Shown one piece after another: positions 1-8,579 of a stretch of DNA of 64,000 nucleotides. How positions within the stretch are numbered: the first letter of the stretch is position 1; every line of letters begins with the position of its first letter. The notes beneath the pieces are model-generated. The model searched no databases. It was not told the DNA's origin and was given only the letters and a program-made list of their open reading frames with translations. Made by a program: the position numbers and the translations under genes. The stretch spans positions 1 to 64,000 of the forward strand of contig CAZTMA010000002.1 in assembly GCA_964614645.1 (NCBI GenBank), in the 5' to 3' direction. The stretch is from MWBF01 sp964614645. Its GTDB lineage: Bacteria; Chloroflexota; Anaerolineae; CG2-30-64-16.

Positions 1-63
1 CCACGGTACCCCATTCCGCGCGACTTTCTCCTGACCTTTTTGCAGGGCGTACACGGATCACGC

Positions 64-112
64 ACGAATACGCGAATATTCCCGCCACGACGCACACTAT
101 TCGCGTATTCGT
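64..112. repeat. 15-bp perfect inverted repeat, 3' of psuG
   Basis: The arms at 64-78 and 98-112 are exact reverse complements around a 19-nt spacer. They lie just beyond the stop codon of the minus-strand psuG gene, so the hairpin could end its transcript, but no clear U-run follows. A related string (attcgcttattcg) continues at 131-143. The form resembles intergenic palindromic repeats; a second, different palindrome of this style lies at 63450-63525. Confidence 0.6.
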
Positions 113-136
113 TCTCAGCGCCGCAGCGCCATTCGC

Positions 137-1099
137 TTATTCGCGATGGCCGCTTCCAGCCACCGCCACCGCAATCTCCGCGCCCACGCGCACGTTGTTC
201 TCCAGCAGCGCCAGGTTCGCCGCCAGGCTCGCCGCGCCGGTCAGCTCGCTGATGCGCGCCAGCAGGAACGGCGTCAGGGCCTTGCTCCGGATTCCCTCGG
301 CCTGGGCCTCGTGCAGCGCCCGGGCAATCGCCGCTTCCATCTCATCCGCCGGCAGTTCGGCCTCCGCCGGGACCGGCACCGTAACCAGCAGGCCCGCGGG
401 CAGCCCTAGCTCGCGCTGGCTGCGGTAGAGGGCCGCGACCTCTTCCGGCGTGTCCGCCCGCACGTCGACCGGCAGGCCGCTGTCCCGGTTGTAAAACGCC
501 GGGAAATGGTCCGTGCCGTAGCCCACCACCGTCACCCCGTAGGTCTCCAGCCATTCGAGCGTCGCGGGCAGATCCAGGATCGCCTTCGCGCCCGCGCACA
601 CGACGACGATGGGCGTCTGCGCCAGCTCCGGCAGGTCCGCCGACACGTCTGCCGATAGCCAGCTGCCCGCTTCCTGTCGCAAGCCTCCGGTGCGGTGCAC
701 GCCGCCGGTGCGGTGCACGCCGCCGATGCCGCCGGTCGCAAAGACGCGGATGCCCGCGCGGTGCGCGGCCCAGGCAGTCGTGGCCACCGTCGTCGCGCCG
801 TCCAGCCGGCGCGCGTGTACGACCGGCAGGTCGCGGCGGCTGACCTTGCGCACATCGGCCGCAGTCGCCAGGTGCTCGATCTCGCTGCGGTCCAGCCCGA
901 CCACGACCTGCCCGCCGAGGATGCCGACGGTCGCAGGCTGCGCGCCGGCCTCCCGCGCGATATCCTCCAGCCGCAGCGCGGTCTCGATATTCTGCGGATA
1001 GGGCAGTCCGTGGGAGATGACGGTCGATTCGAGCGCGAGCGCAGGCACGTCCGGCCCGCCCCGGACGCGCATCAGAAAGGGCTGTGGAGCTGTCTTCAT
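137..1099 (-). CDS. psuG: Pseudouridine-5'-phosphate glycosidase
   Basis: Cytosolic enzyme that reversibly splits pseudouridine 5'-phosphate into uracil and ribose 5-phosphate. The 320-residue protein shows the family landmarks: ALESTVISHG near the N-terminus (the conserved Glu), FATGGIGGVHR, CAGAKAILD with the catalytic Lys, and NNVRVGAEIA near the end. The reading frame stays open far upstream, but homology begins at the ATG at 1099, chosen as start. A TAGAAT box 8 bases before this ATG suggests a very short leader. The partner kinase PsuK is not next to it on the right and may lie left of the window. An exact 18-bp tandem duplication adds a second VHRTGG next to the GGVHR motif, which is unusual. 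Confidence 0.93.
   Translation of the reverse strand: MKTAPQPFLMRVRGGPDVPALALESTVISHGLPYPQNIETALRLEDIAREAGAQPATVGILGGQVVVGLDRSEIEHLATAADVRKVSRRDLPVVHARRLDGATTVATTAWAAHRAGIRVFATGGIGGVHRTGGVHRTGGLRQEAGSWLSADVSADLPELAQTPIVVVCAGAKAILDLPATLEWLETYGVTVVGYGTDHFPAFYNRDSGLPVDVRADTPEEVAALYRSQRELGLPAGLLVTVPVPAEAELPADEMEAAIARALHEAQAEGIRSKALTPFLLARISELTGAASLAANLALLENNVRVGAEIAVAVAGSGHRE
687..722 (-). repeat. 18-bp tandem duplication inside psuG
   Basis: Two exact 18-bp units lie head to tail (687-704, 705-722). In the psuG frame they encode VHRTGG twice, directly after the conserved GGIGG segment. The duplication is in frame and no stop follows. Confidence 0.85.
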
Positions 1100-1107
1100 G
1101 GCCCGGC

Positions 1108-1113
1108 ATTCTA
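1108..1113 (-). promoter_or_regulatory. Candidate -10 box for psuG, near-leaderless start
   Basis: On the minus strand TAGAAT (five of six consensus positions) ends 8 bases before the psuG ATG at 1099. That would put the transcript start within about two bases of the start codon. No good -35 is visible. Confidence 0.35.
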
Positions 1114-1132
1114 CCATCGGCAGGGCCTGTGC

Positions 1133-1138
1133 TATAAT
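1133..1138 (+). promoter_or_regulatory. Candidate -10 box for the first glycosyltransferase gene
   Basis: A perfect TATAAT lies 54 bases upstream of the GTG at 1193, in the gap between divergent genes. The matching -35 is poor (ttctac with 18-bp spacing), so this is a candidate only. Confidence 0.35.
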
Positions 1139-1192
1139 CGAACGGCCGCCTGCAGCGCGCGTACCATGAGCGGCCCAGGTTAGAAAGCCACC

Positions 1193-2149
1193 GTGAAGCT
1201 CATCATCCAGATTCCCTGTTACAACGAGGAAGCGACCCTGCCTCTGACCGTGGCGGACTTGCCGCGCACGCTGCCGGGAATCGACGTGATCGAGTACCTG
1301 GTCGTCGACGACGGCAGCCGGGACAGGACCGTCGAGGTGGCCCGGAGCCTGGGCATCCACCACATCGTCAGCCACACGGGCAACCGCGGGCTGGCCGTCG
1401 CGTTCCAGACCGGGCTGGAGACGGCTGTCGCGGCCGGCGCGGATGTCATCGTCAACACGGATGCGGACAACCAGTACTGCGGGGAGGATATCGCGCGGCT
1501 GGTCGCGCCGATCGTGAGTCGCGAGGCCGACATCGTCGTGGGCGACCGCGGGGTGGCGGCATTGGAGCAGTTCTCCCCCGTCAAGCGTCTCCTGCAGCGG
1601 TTCGGCAGTTGGGTGGTGCAGCGCGCCGCGGGCATCCGCATCCCGGATGCCACCAGCGGCTTCCGCGCCTTCAGCCGGGAGGCCGCGCTCCATCTGAACA
1701 TCCTCAGCGAGTACACCTACACGCTGGAGACGCTCATCCAGGCGGGCGCGCGGCGCATGACAGTCCTGTTCGTGCCCGTCCGCACCAACCCGCAGACCCG
1801 CAAATCACGGCTGATTCGCAGCGTCCCCTCCTTCCTCATGCTGCAGGCCATTACCATCCTGCGGTTCTACACCATGTACCGGCCCCTGCGCGTCTTCATG
1901 CGGGCGGGCGCGTTGCTCATCGCGGGCGGGCTGGCGCTGGGACTGCGCTTCCTGGTGTACTTCATCGGCGGCAGCGGCGCCGGCCACATCCAGTCGCTCA
2001 TCCTCGCGGCCGTGCTCAGCATCGTCGGCTTCCAGGTCTGCCTGATCGGACTGTTGGCGGACTCGATCAGCATGAACCGGCGGATGCTGGAGGAGACGCT
2101 GTACCGGACGCGGCGACAAGCGAGTGACGACCGCACGAACATCACATGA
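1193..2149 (+). CDS. Glycosyltransferase family 2, DPM1/GtrB-like, membrane anchored
   Basis: Likely transfers a sugar from a nucleotide sugar to a polyprenyl phosphate or glycan acceptor at the cytoplasmic face of the membrane. The 318-residue protein has a GT-A fold N-terminus with PCYNEE at 8-13, VVDDGS at 37-42 and the metal-binding DAD at 90-92, then the DATSGFRAF motif near 152-160. Two hydrophobic helices at about 236-259 and 267-290 anchor it. GTG start. Its stop overlaps the next ATG (ATGA), so the two genes are translationally coupled. It opens the rightward surface-glycan locus. The acceptor is unknown. Confidence 0.9.
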   Translation: MKLIIQIPCYNEEATLPLTVADLPRTLPGIDVIEYLVVDDGSRDRTVEVARSLGIHHIVSHTGNRGLAVAFQTGLETAVAAGADVIVNTDADNQYCGEDIARLVAPIVSREADIVVGDRGVAALEQFSPVKRLLQRFGSWVVQRAAGIRIPDATSGFRAFSREAALHLNILSEYTYTLETLIQAGARRMTVLFVPVRTNPQTRKSRLIRSVPSFLMLQAITILRFYTMYRPLRVFMRAGALLIAGGLALGLRFLVYFIGGSGAGHIQSLILAAVLSIVGFQVCLIGLLADSISMNRRMLEETLYRTRRQASDDRTNIT

Positions 2150-3384
2150 AGATCTGTTTTGTTGCTTCTTCATATCCTCGCAATGCAGCCGATGGTTCCG
2201 CACGCTTTATCCGTTCCATGGCCGAAGCCCTGGTCGACTTGGGCCATGTCGTGGATGTCATCATCCCGCACCGTGCCGATCTCAGCCTGTCTCCGGGCAA
2301 GGCGCGCGTATTCCCCTTTCGCTACGTCTGGCCGTCGCGGTTAGCGATCATGGGTTATGCCGAGGCGATGGAGAGCGACCAAAAACTGCGCGGCCTGGCC
2401 TACGGCCTGGCGCCGGGCTTTGCCCTGGCAGAGGCCGCGCAGCTCGTCAGCCGGCACCGGCGCATGCAATATGATGTCATTCACGCCCATTGGGTCGTGC
2501 CAAACGGAGCGGTCGCTGCCCTTGTGGCTTCGTGGATCCACCGGCCGCTCGTTATCAGCCTGCACGGCTCGGATGTCTTTTTTGCGCGGAAGCATCGTCT
2601 CCTCGGCGCTGCGGCCGGCTGGACGTTTGCACGCGCTGCGGCGGTGACCGCGTGCAGCCCTGAGCTCTATGACGGTGCACGGGCCTTGGGTGCAGACCCG
2701 GCCCGGTTACACCTCTTGCCATGGGGCGCCGATCCGGATGTATTCGATGCGGCCTCACCCGAGCGCGATCGTGTCCGCAGCGAGCATGGCGTGCAGCCCG
2801 GCCAGGTCATCATCCTGAGCCTGGGCCGTCTGGTCGGCAAGAAAGGCCTTGCATCTCTCGTCACCGCGCTGCCGCTCATCGTGCGGGAGGCCCCGAACGC
2901 TGTCTGCTGGATCGCCGGCAGCGGCCCGGAGCGGACCCGGCTGGAACAGCTTGCCGGACAGCTGGGCGTGGCCAACCACATTCGCTTTCTCGGCAGTATT
3001 CCCTGGGTTCAGGTGCCCGCGCTGTTCGCCGCCGCCGACATCTTCGTCGCACCCTCCGTTCATGATGAGCAGGGGAATGTAGATGGGCTGCCGACAACGA
3101 TCCTCGAAGCGATGGCTGCCGGCAAGCCGGTCGTTGCCAGCCGCGTCGGTGGGATTGAGCTTGCCGTGCTGGACAACACCCATGGTCTCCTGGTGGCCGA
3201 AGGCGATGTGCCGGCACTGGCCGCTGCCGTCTCTGCGCTGGTGAAGGACGGCGCGCTGCGGGCCAGGCTGGGCGGGAATGGACGGGAACGTGTGCGTCGT
3301 GAATTGAGCTGGGCGGCTGTGGCCCGGAAGCTGGTCGAATTTTACGCCATGGCTCTGACCGGCGCAGCAGCTAAGGACGCCTGA
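2146..3384 (+). CDS. Glycosyltransferase family 4
   Basis: Predicted cytosolic or membrane-associated GT-B enzyme adding a sugar during surface glycan assembly. The 412-residue protein starts with a Rossmann segment (MKICFVASSYPRN), has HAHW near residue 108 in the acceptor domain, LSLGRLVGKKG at the start of the donor domain, and the C-terminal donor-site segment DGLPTTILEAMAAGKPVV with its two Glu/Gly positions intact. The length is typical for GT4. It overlaps the preceding GT2 by 4 bases. A short palindrome separates it from the next GT4. Donor and acceptor cannot be read from the sequence. Confidence 0.9.
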   Translation: MKICFVASSYPRNAADGSARFIRSMAEALVDLGHVVDVIIPHRADLSLSPGKARVFPFRYVWPSRLAIMGYAEAMESDQKLRGLAYGLAPGFALAEAAQLVSRHRRMQYDVIHAHWVVPNGAVAALVASWIHRPLVISLHGSDVFFARKHRLLGAAAGWTFARAAAVTACSPELYDGARALGADPARLHLLPWGADPDVFDAASPERDRVRSEHGVQPGQVIILSLGRLVGKKGLASLVTALPLIVREAPNAVCWIAGSGPERTRLEQLAGQLGVANHIRFLGSIPWVQVPALFAAADIFVAPSVHDEQGNVDGLPTTILEAMAAGKPVVASRVGGIELAVLDNTHGLLVAEGDVPALAAAVSALVKDGALRARLGGNGRERVRRELSWAAVARKLVEFYAMALTGAAAKDA

Positions 3385-3394
3385 CAATCGTTGT

Positions 3395-3417
3395 AGGGGC
3401 GAGGTCACCTCGCCCCT
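3395..3417. repeat. Near-continuous palindrome, GTAGGGGCGAG family, copy 1
   Basis: Eleven-base arms (3395-3405, 3407-3417) pair perfectly around one base. The outer sequence gtaggggcgag / ctcgcccct recurs at 59178-59219 with a different centre, so it looks like a dispersed palindromic repeat. It lies between two same-strand glycosyltransferase genes and could act as an mRNA hairpin. Confidence 0.7.
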
Positions 3418-3456
3418 GAGCGAATGGTTTTGGCAGGCGTAGTAAGGGCCATCAGA

Positions 3457-4662
3457 ATGAAACGCGTACGGGTGCTGCAAATCGTCTCAGGGTTATCGGT
3501 CGAGGGGCCTTTGGGCGGGGCCGGGCGCTTCGTCATCGAGCTGGCACGCGCGCTCGACCGCGCGGCGATTGAGCCGATGATAGCCGCTATCTGGGACTAT
3601 CACACCGGCTTTGAGCAAAAATGGAGCGAGCAACTGACCGCAGAGGGGGTGCCCAACATCATCGCAGCCGCGTGGGACGAAGCGGCCCCCTATCGAAGTT
3701 GTGTGCGCAGCCTCCGGGCACTTCAGGCGCGGGGGGACTTTTCCGCCGACATCCTGCACAGCCATGGTGAATTCACGGATCTTGCCGCCATCTACCTTCG
3801 ACGTCCGCTCCGCGCCAAACACATCATGCGGACGGTACACAACGCGCTCGAGTGGCCCAAGCGGCCCGTCTACGGGCGTTTCTTCTCGAACGTGCCCTAC
3901 CCGCTCGCGTTCGACCAGGAAGCGGCCGTCTCTCAACAGGCCACACACAACCTGAACGCGCGCCCGTTGGCGCAGTTGCGCCGGCAGCAAGCCCGCTACA
4001 TCCCTAACGCCATCAATTTTCGACGGTTCGACAACTTGCAGGTCGATCGGGTGAAGAAACGGCTCGAACTGGGCCTGCCGGCCACCAGCCCCGTGATCGG
4101 CACAGTCGGCCGGCTGGCAGCGACCAAGGGGTTTGAGTATCTGATCTCCGCAGCCCCGGCAGTGCTGGCCCAGCAGCCGGATGTCTCCTTCCTGATTGTC
4201 GGTGACGGCGTGGAGGCGGACCACCTGCGTGCGCAGGCCCAGGCCCTGGGCGTGGCGGAACGGGTACATTTTGCCGGCGCGCGCTCGGACATCGAGGAGA
4301 TTCTCGCGACCATCGACCTGTTCGTATCGACCTCGTTGGTCGAAGGTCTGCCCACGGTCATACTTGAGAGCATGGCCGCGCAGGTTCCCGTCGTGGCATC
4401 GCGCGTACCGGGCAACGAGGAACTGGTCACCGATGGCGAAACCGGCCTGCTGGTTCCTGCCGCGAATCCATCCGAACTGGCATCTGCCATCACCGCCGCG
4501 CTGGCGAGGCCGGAGTACATGCGGCATCTGGCCGGCGAGGCCTATCGCATGGTCAGGGAGCGCTTCTCGATCGAAGCAGTGGCCCATCAATATGCCGATC
4601 TTTACGTGGAGTTGTTGCACAGCCATGAACATCCTGGTAACGAACGTCCATTCAGGGCGTAA
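3457..4662 (+). CDS. Glycosyltransferase family 4 (VLQIV...GGAGRF group)
   Basis: GT-B glycosyltransferase for surface polysaccharide synthesis. The start at 3457 gives MKRVRVLQIVSG, aligning with the N-terminus of the paralogue at 5908; an upstream in-frame ATG at 3424 would add residues that do not look like the family. The 401-residue protein shows GGAGRFV near the N-terminus, GTVGRLAATKGFEYL opening the donor domain, and VEGLPTVILESMAAQVPVV at the donor site. Its last 38 bases overlap the following gene in another frame. It and the 5908 gene share several motifs and look like a duplication flanking the pyruvyl-transferase-like gene. Confidence 0.88.
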   Translation: MKRVRVLQIVSGLSVEGPLGGAGRFVIELARALDRAAIEPMIAAIWDYHTGFEQKWSEQLTAEGVPNIIAAAWDEAAPYRSCVRSLRALQARGDFSADILHSHGEFTDLAAIYLRRPLRAKHIMRTVHNALEWPKRPVYGRFFSNVPYPLAFDQEAAVSQQATHNLNARPLAQLRRQQARYIPNAINFRRFDNLQVDRVKKRLELGLPATSPVIGTVGRLAATKGFEYLISAAPAVLAQQPDVSFLIVGDGVEADHLRAQAQALGVAERVHFAGARSDIEEILATIDLFVSTSLVEGLPTVILESMAAQVPVVASRVPGNEELVTDGETGLLVPAANPSELASAITAALARPEYMRHLAGEAYRMVRERFSIEAVAHQYADLYVELLHSHEHPGNERPFRA

Positions 4663-5911
4663 TGCCGGCGACCAGGTCCTGCTTTCTGCGACGCTGGCAG
4701 AACTGCGCGCCAACTTCCAGGACTGCGATATCACTGTTGCGATGAACGATCCCCGCAGTTGGTTGCCACACCCGCGCGTCAATGTCGTGGGATCGTTCAC
4801 TTATTGGTTCCAGGGTGACGACGGCAGTTGGCGCAAGCCTGCGCTGCCGGCCGCACCTTGGCTGCTCCTGCAAGCCATTGCGGCCGCACTGCTCTACCGC
4901 TGGCTTGGGTGGACGCCACCCTTATTGCTGACCCGCCCGCAGCGTGCTCTTCTCTGCGCCTACCGGAACGCCGACCTGGTGCTGAGCTGTCCGGGCAACT
5001 TCTTTTTCAGCGGTTCTGGGATCGGCCTGCCCTTCTTCCTGGCGGTGCTGTCCCTGCTCTACGGCTGGCTGGTGGGCAAACCTTTATATATGATGCCCCA
5101 GACCATCGGCCCGTTGCGGCGGCGGCGCGAGCAGCGTACGATGCGCTGGTTGCTGGAGCATGTGCGGATCGTGCTGCTGCGCGATGAGGTCTCCCGTGCA
5201 GCGCTGGAGGCCATCGGGTTGCGGCATCCGCGCTGTCACGTAGTGCCTGATATCGCCTTCCTGTATCGCGACGATGGCGATCTGACCTTGCTCGACCAGG
5301 CGCAGGCCGGACTGGCTGCTTTGTCCCGCCCCCTGGTCGGTGTGACGGTGATCAACTGGCACGGCCATGACCCGCATCGTGCCCGGCCCGAGGTATACGA
5401 AGCGTCTGTCGCGGCGGGGTTGCGCACCCTCCTCCGGGCGCAGGGCGGCACGGCCATCCTCTTCCCTCAGGTGCGTGGACCCAGCGTGGCTGAAGATGAC
5501 CGGCCGCCTGCGCAGCGCATCGCTCACCAACTGCGCAGCGAAGGATTGCCGGTCGTGGCACTGGATGGCGAGCCCACCCCTGCGCAGCTCCGGGCTGCCT
5601 ATGGCCAGATGGATATCTTCCTGGGCACACGATTACATTCCAATATCTTTGCTCTGACGATGGGGACGCCGGTGCTGGCGATCGCTTACCAGTATAAGAC
5701 GCGTGGCATCATGAGCATGCTCGGCCTGGAGGATTGGGTGATCGAGATCGGCCAGGTGACGCCTGACAGGCTGAGCGAAATGCTCGTCCGGCTGTGGGAG
5801 GAGCGCGCCCCGGTGCGAGAGCACATCCGGCTGGTGCTGCCTGAGATCCAATGCCGGGCACGCCAGGCCTGCACCTGGATCCGCGCCGATTTCGAGGCCA
5901 TCACGCGATGA
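4625..5911 (+). CDS. Polysaccharide pyruvyl transferase family protein (CsaB/WcaK-like)
   Basis: Members of this family add ketal-linked pyruvate to surface sugars from phosphoenolpyruvate. The 428-residue protein has the N-terminal NAGDQVLLSATL segment and the C-terminal family signature GTRLHSNIFALTMGTPVLAI (near residues 336-356), followed by a tyrosine- and lysine-rich YQYKTRG. The ATG at 4625 was chosen because homology begins at MNILVTNVHSG; the open frame upstream is a shadow of the preceding GT4. It overlaps that gene by 38 bases and the next by 4 (ATGA). Pyruvylation would give the glycan negative charge. The exact sugar is unknown. Confidence 0.85.
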   Translation: MNILVTNVHSGRNAGDQVLLSATLAELRANFQDCDITVAMNDPRSWLPHPRVNVVGSFTYWFQGDDGSWRKPALPAAPWLLLQAIAAALLYRWLGWTPPLLLTRPQRALLCAYRNADLVLSCPGNFFFSGSGIGLPFFLAVLSLLYGWLVGKPLYMMPQTIGPLRRRREQRTMRWLLEHVRIVLLRDEVSRAALEAIGLRHPRCHVVPDIAFLYRDDGDLTLLDQAQAGLAALSRPLVGVTVINWHGHDPHRARPEVYEASVAAGLRTLLRAQGGTAILFPQVRGPSVAEDDRPPAQRIAHQLRSEGLPVVALDGEPTPAQLRAAYGQMDIFLGTRLHSNIFALTMGTPVLAIAYQYKTRGIMSMLGLEDWVIEIGQVTPDRLSEMLVRLWEERAPVREHIRLVLPEIQCRARQACTWIRADFEAITR

Positions 5912-7086
5912 TGCGGCCGCCGCGCGTGTTGCAGATTGTCAACAGCATTGCCATCGGAGGGCCGGTGGGCGGTGCTGAACGCTTCGGCGTCGCGTTGGCC
6001 CGGGCTTTGGACCGCACGCAGGTTCAGCCGCTCGTGGCCGCTTTGTGGAACTGGGAACCGGGGCTGGAAGCGTCCTGGCAGCGTCTGCTGACCGAAGAAG
6101 GCATTCCTACCGTTGTGGGGCCGGCCAAAGATGACCGGCAGCCGTTGCGCAACTTCATCGCTGCCATAGGAACCATCTCGCGTGCCGTGCCCGCGCCGGT
6201 TGATATCATCCACAGCCAGTGTGACTTCGGTGACATCGCAGCGTTGCTCCTGCGCCACCGGCTGGGCGCGCGCTATGTCGTGCGCACCGCGCACAACGAG
6301 CGGGAATGGGCCAGGCGTCCGTGGCGGCGTATCGTATTCACGAATGGCCTCTACCCCCTGAGCTTTGACGCCGAACTGGGTGTTTCTCGGAAGGTGGTCG
6401 ACAATCTGGATCATCGCCCGCTGGCACGTCTGCTCCGGCGCAGGGGTATCGTCGCCCACAATGCCCTGGACTTCGGCCGCTTTGCGCACATCGAAGATGT
6501 GGATCGAGCGGTGTCGCGCCGCAACCTCGAGATCCCCCTGGATGCCTGCGTTGTCGGTACGGTCGGCCGGCTGGTCCCGCAAAAGGGACTTGATGTCTTG
6601 CTCCAGGCGGCCAGGACCGTGCTGGCACATCGCCCTGACATCTATTTCCTGATCGTCGGTGGGGGCGAGCTGGCGGACTCCCTGCGCGAGCAAGCGCAGC
6701 AGCTGGGGATCAGCGATCGCGTTCGGTTTGCCGGCATACGCCGGAATGTCGAAGAGATTCTGGCTGCCCTGGATCTTTTCGTCTCTTCGTCGTTGTGGGA
6801 GGGGCTGCCGACTGTGATTCTCGAGGCAATGGCAGCCCAGGTGCCCGTCATCGCGACCCGGGTGTCCGGCACCGTAGAACTGGTCCGGGATGGCGTTACG
6901 GGTGTATTGGTTGAGCCGGGAGATCCGGTGCAGCTGGCCGATGCCATCCTGGCGCAGGCCGCACTCCCGGAATCCTCCCGGGCGATGGCAACGCAAGCAC
7001 GAGCATTCGTGTTGGCGCACTTCGATATCAATGGGGTCGCGCGCCAGCATGAGGCTATCTACCGGCAACTGATGTCAGTTCTCTGA
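5908..7086 (+). CDS. Glycosyltransferase family 4, paralogue of the 3457 gene
   Basis: GT-B glycosyltransferase, 392 residues from the ATG at 5908, which overlaps the preceding stop (ATGA); an ATG directly after it at 5911 is also possible. The N-terminus (RPPRVLQIVNSIAIGGPVGG) and the GAERF motif match the other GT4 of this operon, as do GTVGRLVPQKGLDVL and WEGLPTVILEAMAAQVPVI. It probably adds one sugar to the same repeat unit as its neighbours. Nothing in the sequence identifies the donor. Confidence 0.88.
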   Translation: MMRPPRVLQIVNSIAIGGPVGGAERFGVALARALDRTQVQPLVAALWNWEPGLEASWQRLLTEEGIPTVVGPAKDDRQPLRNFIAAIGTISRAVPAPVDIIHSQCDFGDIAALLLRHRLGARYVVRTAHNEREWARRPWRRIVFTNGLYPLSFDAELGVSRKVVDNLDHRPLARLLRRRGIVAHNALDFGRFAHIEDVDRAVSRRNLEIPLDACVVGTVGRLVPQKGLDVLLQAARTVLAHRPDIYFLIVGGGELADSLREQAQQLGISDRVRFAGIRRNVEEILAALDLFVSSSLWEGLPTVILEAMAAQVPVIATRVSGTVELVRDGVTGVLVEPGDPVQLADAILAQAALPESSRAMATQARAFVLAHFDINGVARQHEAIYRQLMSVL

Positions 7087-7120
7087 GAACCTTTACTTCT
7101 TTCAAGATGGATATGCAAAA

Positions 7121-8578
7121 ATGAAGCGGTTGAATATTCTGCTGATCGTTCTGGATGCTACCCGGGTGGATCATTGTTCCTGCTACAATCCCGTGCGTAC
7201 GGTGACTCCTGCATTGGATGAGCTTGCAGCAGCGGGGACAATCTTCCGGCACGCGTTTTCGTGTGCCCCGTGGACCTTGCCGGCGGTATCCTCCATCCTG
7301 ACGGGTCTCTATCCGGCGCAAACTGAGATCGAGGCGGAGCGTACCCTGGCCCCCGCGCATGAAACACTGGCCACCCGGCTGAAGGAGTCTGGCTACGCCA
7401 CTTTTGCCATCAGCAAGAATAGCTGGTGGAGCTCGGGGTTTGGCCTGCTGCAGGGGTTCGATACCTTTCACAAACAGTGGCAGCTGCTTCAAACTGAGAC
7501 CGACCTCAACGAAGTCAGCCTCACCCAGGCTTATCCGGGACAGAACCTGGTCATCAGCGCAGCCAAAGGGGCCATGCGCGGCAACTGGCTGAAGAACGCA
7601 GTGAACCTGGCCAGCCGCCGGATCAAGCTGCTCAATGACTCCGATTCCGGCGCCCGCCGGACCCTCCAGCCGGTGCAGCGCTGGATTTCGGCCCAGGCCG
7701 GCCCTTGGTTCGCCCTGGTTCACTACATGGAGGCGCATCTCGAATACAGGCCGCCTGTCCAGTGGGCGCGACGTTTCACCGATAACTGGCCGCTCGCGCA
7801 GAAGCTGCTGGCCTCAGACCAAGTGCGGCTCTGCTACCGGCACATTACGGGGGTGGAGACGCTCACTTTGGAAGAGTTACGGGTGTGGAGCCAGCTCTAT
7901 GCTGCTGAAGTGGCCTATCAGGATCACGCCATGGGCAAACTATTGCAATGGCTCAAACAGACGGGCCGCGATCAGGATACGCTGGTCGTCGTTGTGGCCG
8001 ATCATGGCGAGAGCCTGGGCGAGCATGGCCTGCTCAATCATCTCTATTCTCTGCACGACCCCTTGATTCATGTGCCCCTGGTCCTGCATGGACCCGGCGT
8101 CGAACGCGGAGGGGAGGTTCGGGGCCTGGTGCAGACCAATGACATATTCGGCACGGTACTGGCCGCCGCAGGTGCACCTCTGCCGGATCATGCGAGGAAC
8201 CTGCTGGACACGGGAAGTATACGGCCCTATGTGGTGGCTGAGTATGGACGGCCGCGCACGCCACACGGGGACCTGCTTGCCCGATACTCGTTGCAGCCGG
8301 ACGACTTTGCGCCATTCATGCGCAGTCTGACCTCCGTGCGCACGGAGCAGCACAAGCTCATCACCGGCTCGGATGGTGCCTTGGAGCTCTATGATCTTGT
8401 GAACGATCCGGCCGAGGCTGCAAACCGGGCAGCCGCTGAACCGCAAGTGCTGGCCGAGTTGCAGAACCTGATGCGGGAATGGCAGTCGACAGTGGGGCTG
8501 GCGCCGGTGGGCACTGCCACGCCGGAGGTGGCGCCTGAGGTTGCAGCGAGGCTTAGGGCACTCGGATATCTCGATTGA
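7121..8578 (+). CDS. Sulfatase-fold (alkaline phosphatase superfamily) enzyme with Thr nucleophile
   Basis: The 485-residue protein has the sulfatase fold: NILLIVLDATRVDH at 5-18, CAPWTLPAVSSILTG at 48-62 and VVADHGESLGEHG near 291-303. At the position where true sulfatases carry the Cys or Ser that becomes formylglycine, this protein has Thr52 (W-T-L-P). Thr at this place is typical of phosphoglycerol and phosphoethanolamine transferases such as LtaS, so it may decorate or trim the glycan with a phospho-substituent rather than cleave sulfate. No signal peptide or membrane helices are seen, so it seems cytosolic. It sits between GT4 and flippase genes in the same operon. Confidence 0.82.
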   Translation: MKRLNILLIVLDATRVDHCSCYNPVRTVTPALDELAAAGTIFRHAFSCAPWTLPAVSSILTGLYPAQTEIEAERTLAPAHETLATRLKESGYATFAISKNSWWSSGFGLLQGFDTFHKQWQLLQTETDLNEVSLTQAYPGQNLVISAAKGAMRGNWLKNAVNLASRRIKLLNDSDSGARRTLQPVQRWISAQAGPWFALVHYMEAHLEYRPPVQWARRFTDNWPLAQKLLASDQVRLCYRHITGVETLTLEELRVWSQLYAAEVAYQDHAMGKLLQWLKQTGRDQDTLVVVVADHGESLGEHGLLNHLYSLHDPLIHVPLVLHGPGVERGGEVRGLVQTNDIFGTVLAAAGAPLPDHARNLLDTGSIRPYVVAEYGRPRTPHGDLLARYSLQPDDFAPFMRSLTSVRTEQHKLITGSDGALELYDLVNDPAEAANRAAAEPQVLAELQNLMREWQSTVGLAPVGTATPEVAPEVAARLRALGYLD

Positions 8579-8579
8579 C

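Noticed and set aside
7121..8578. Formylglycine sulfatase
   Set aside because: The nucleophile position is Thr52, not Cys or Ser, so the modifying enzyme could not act there.
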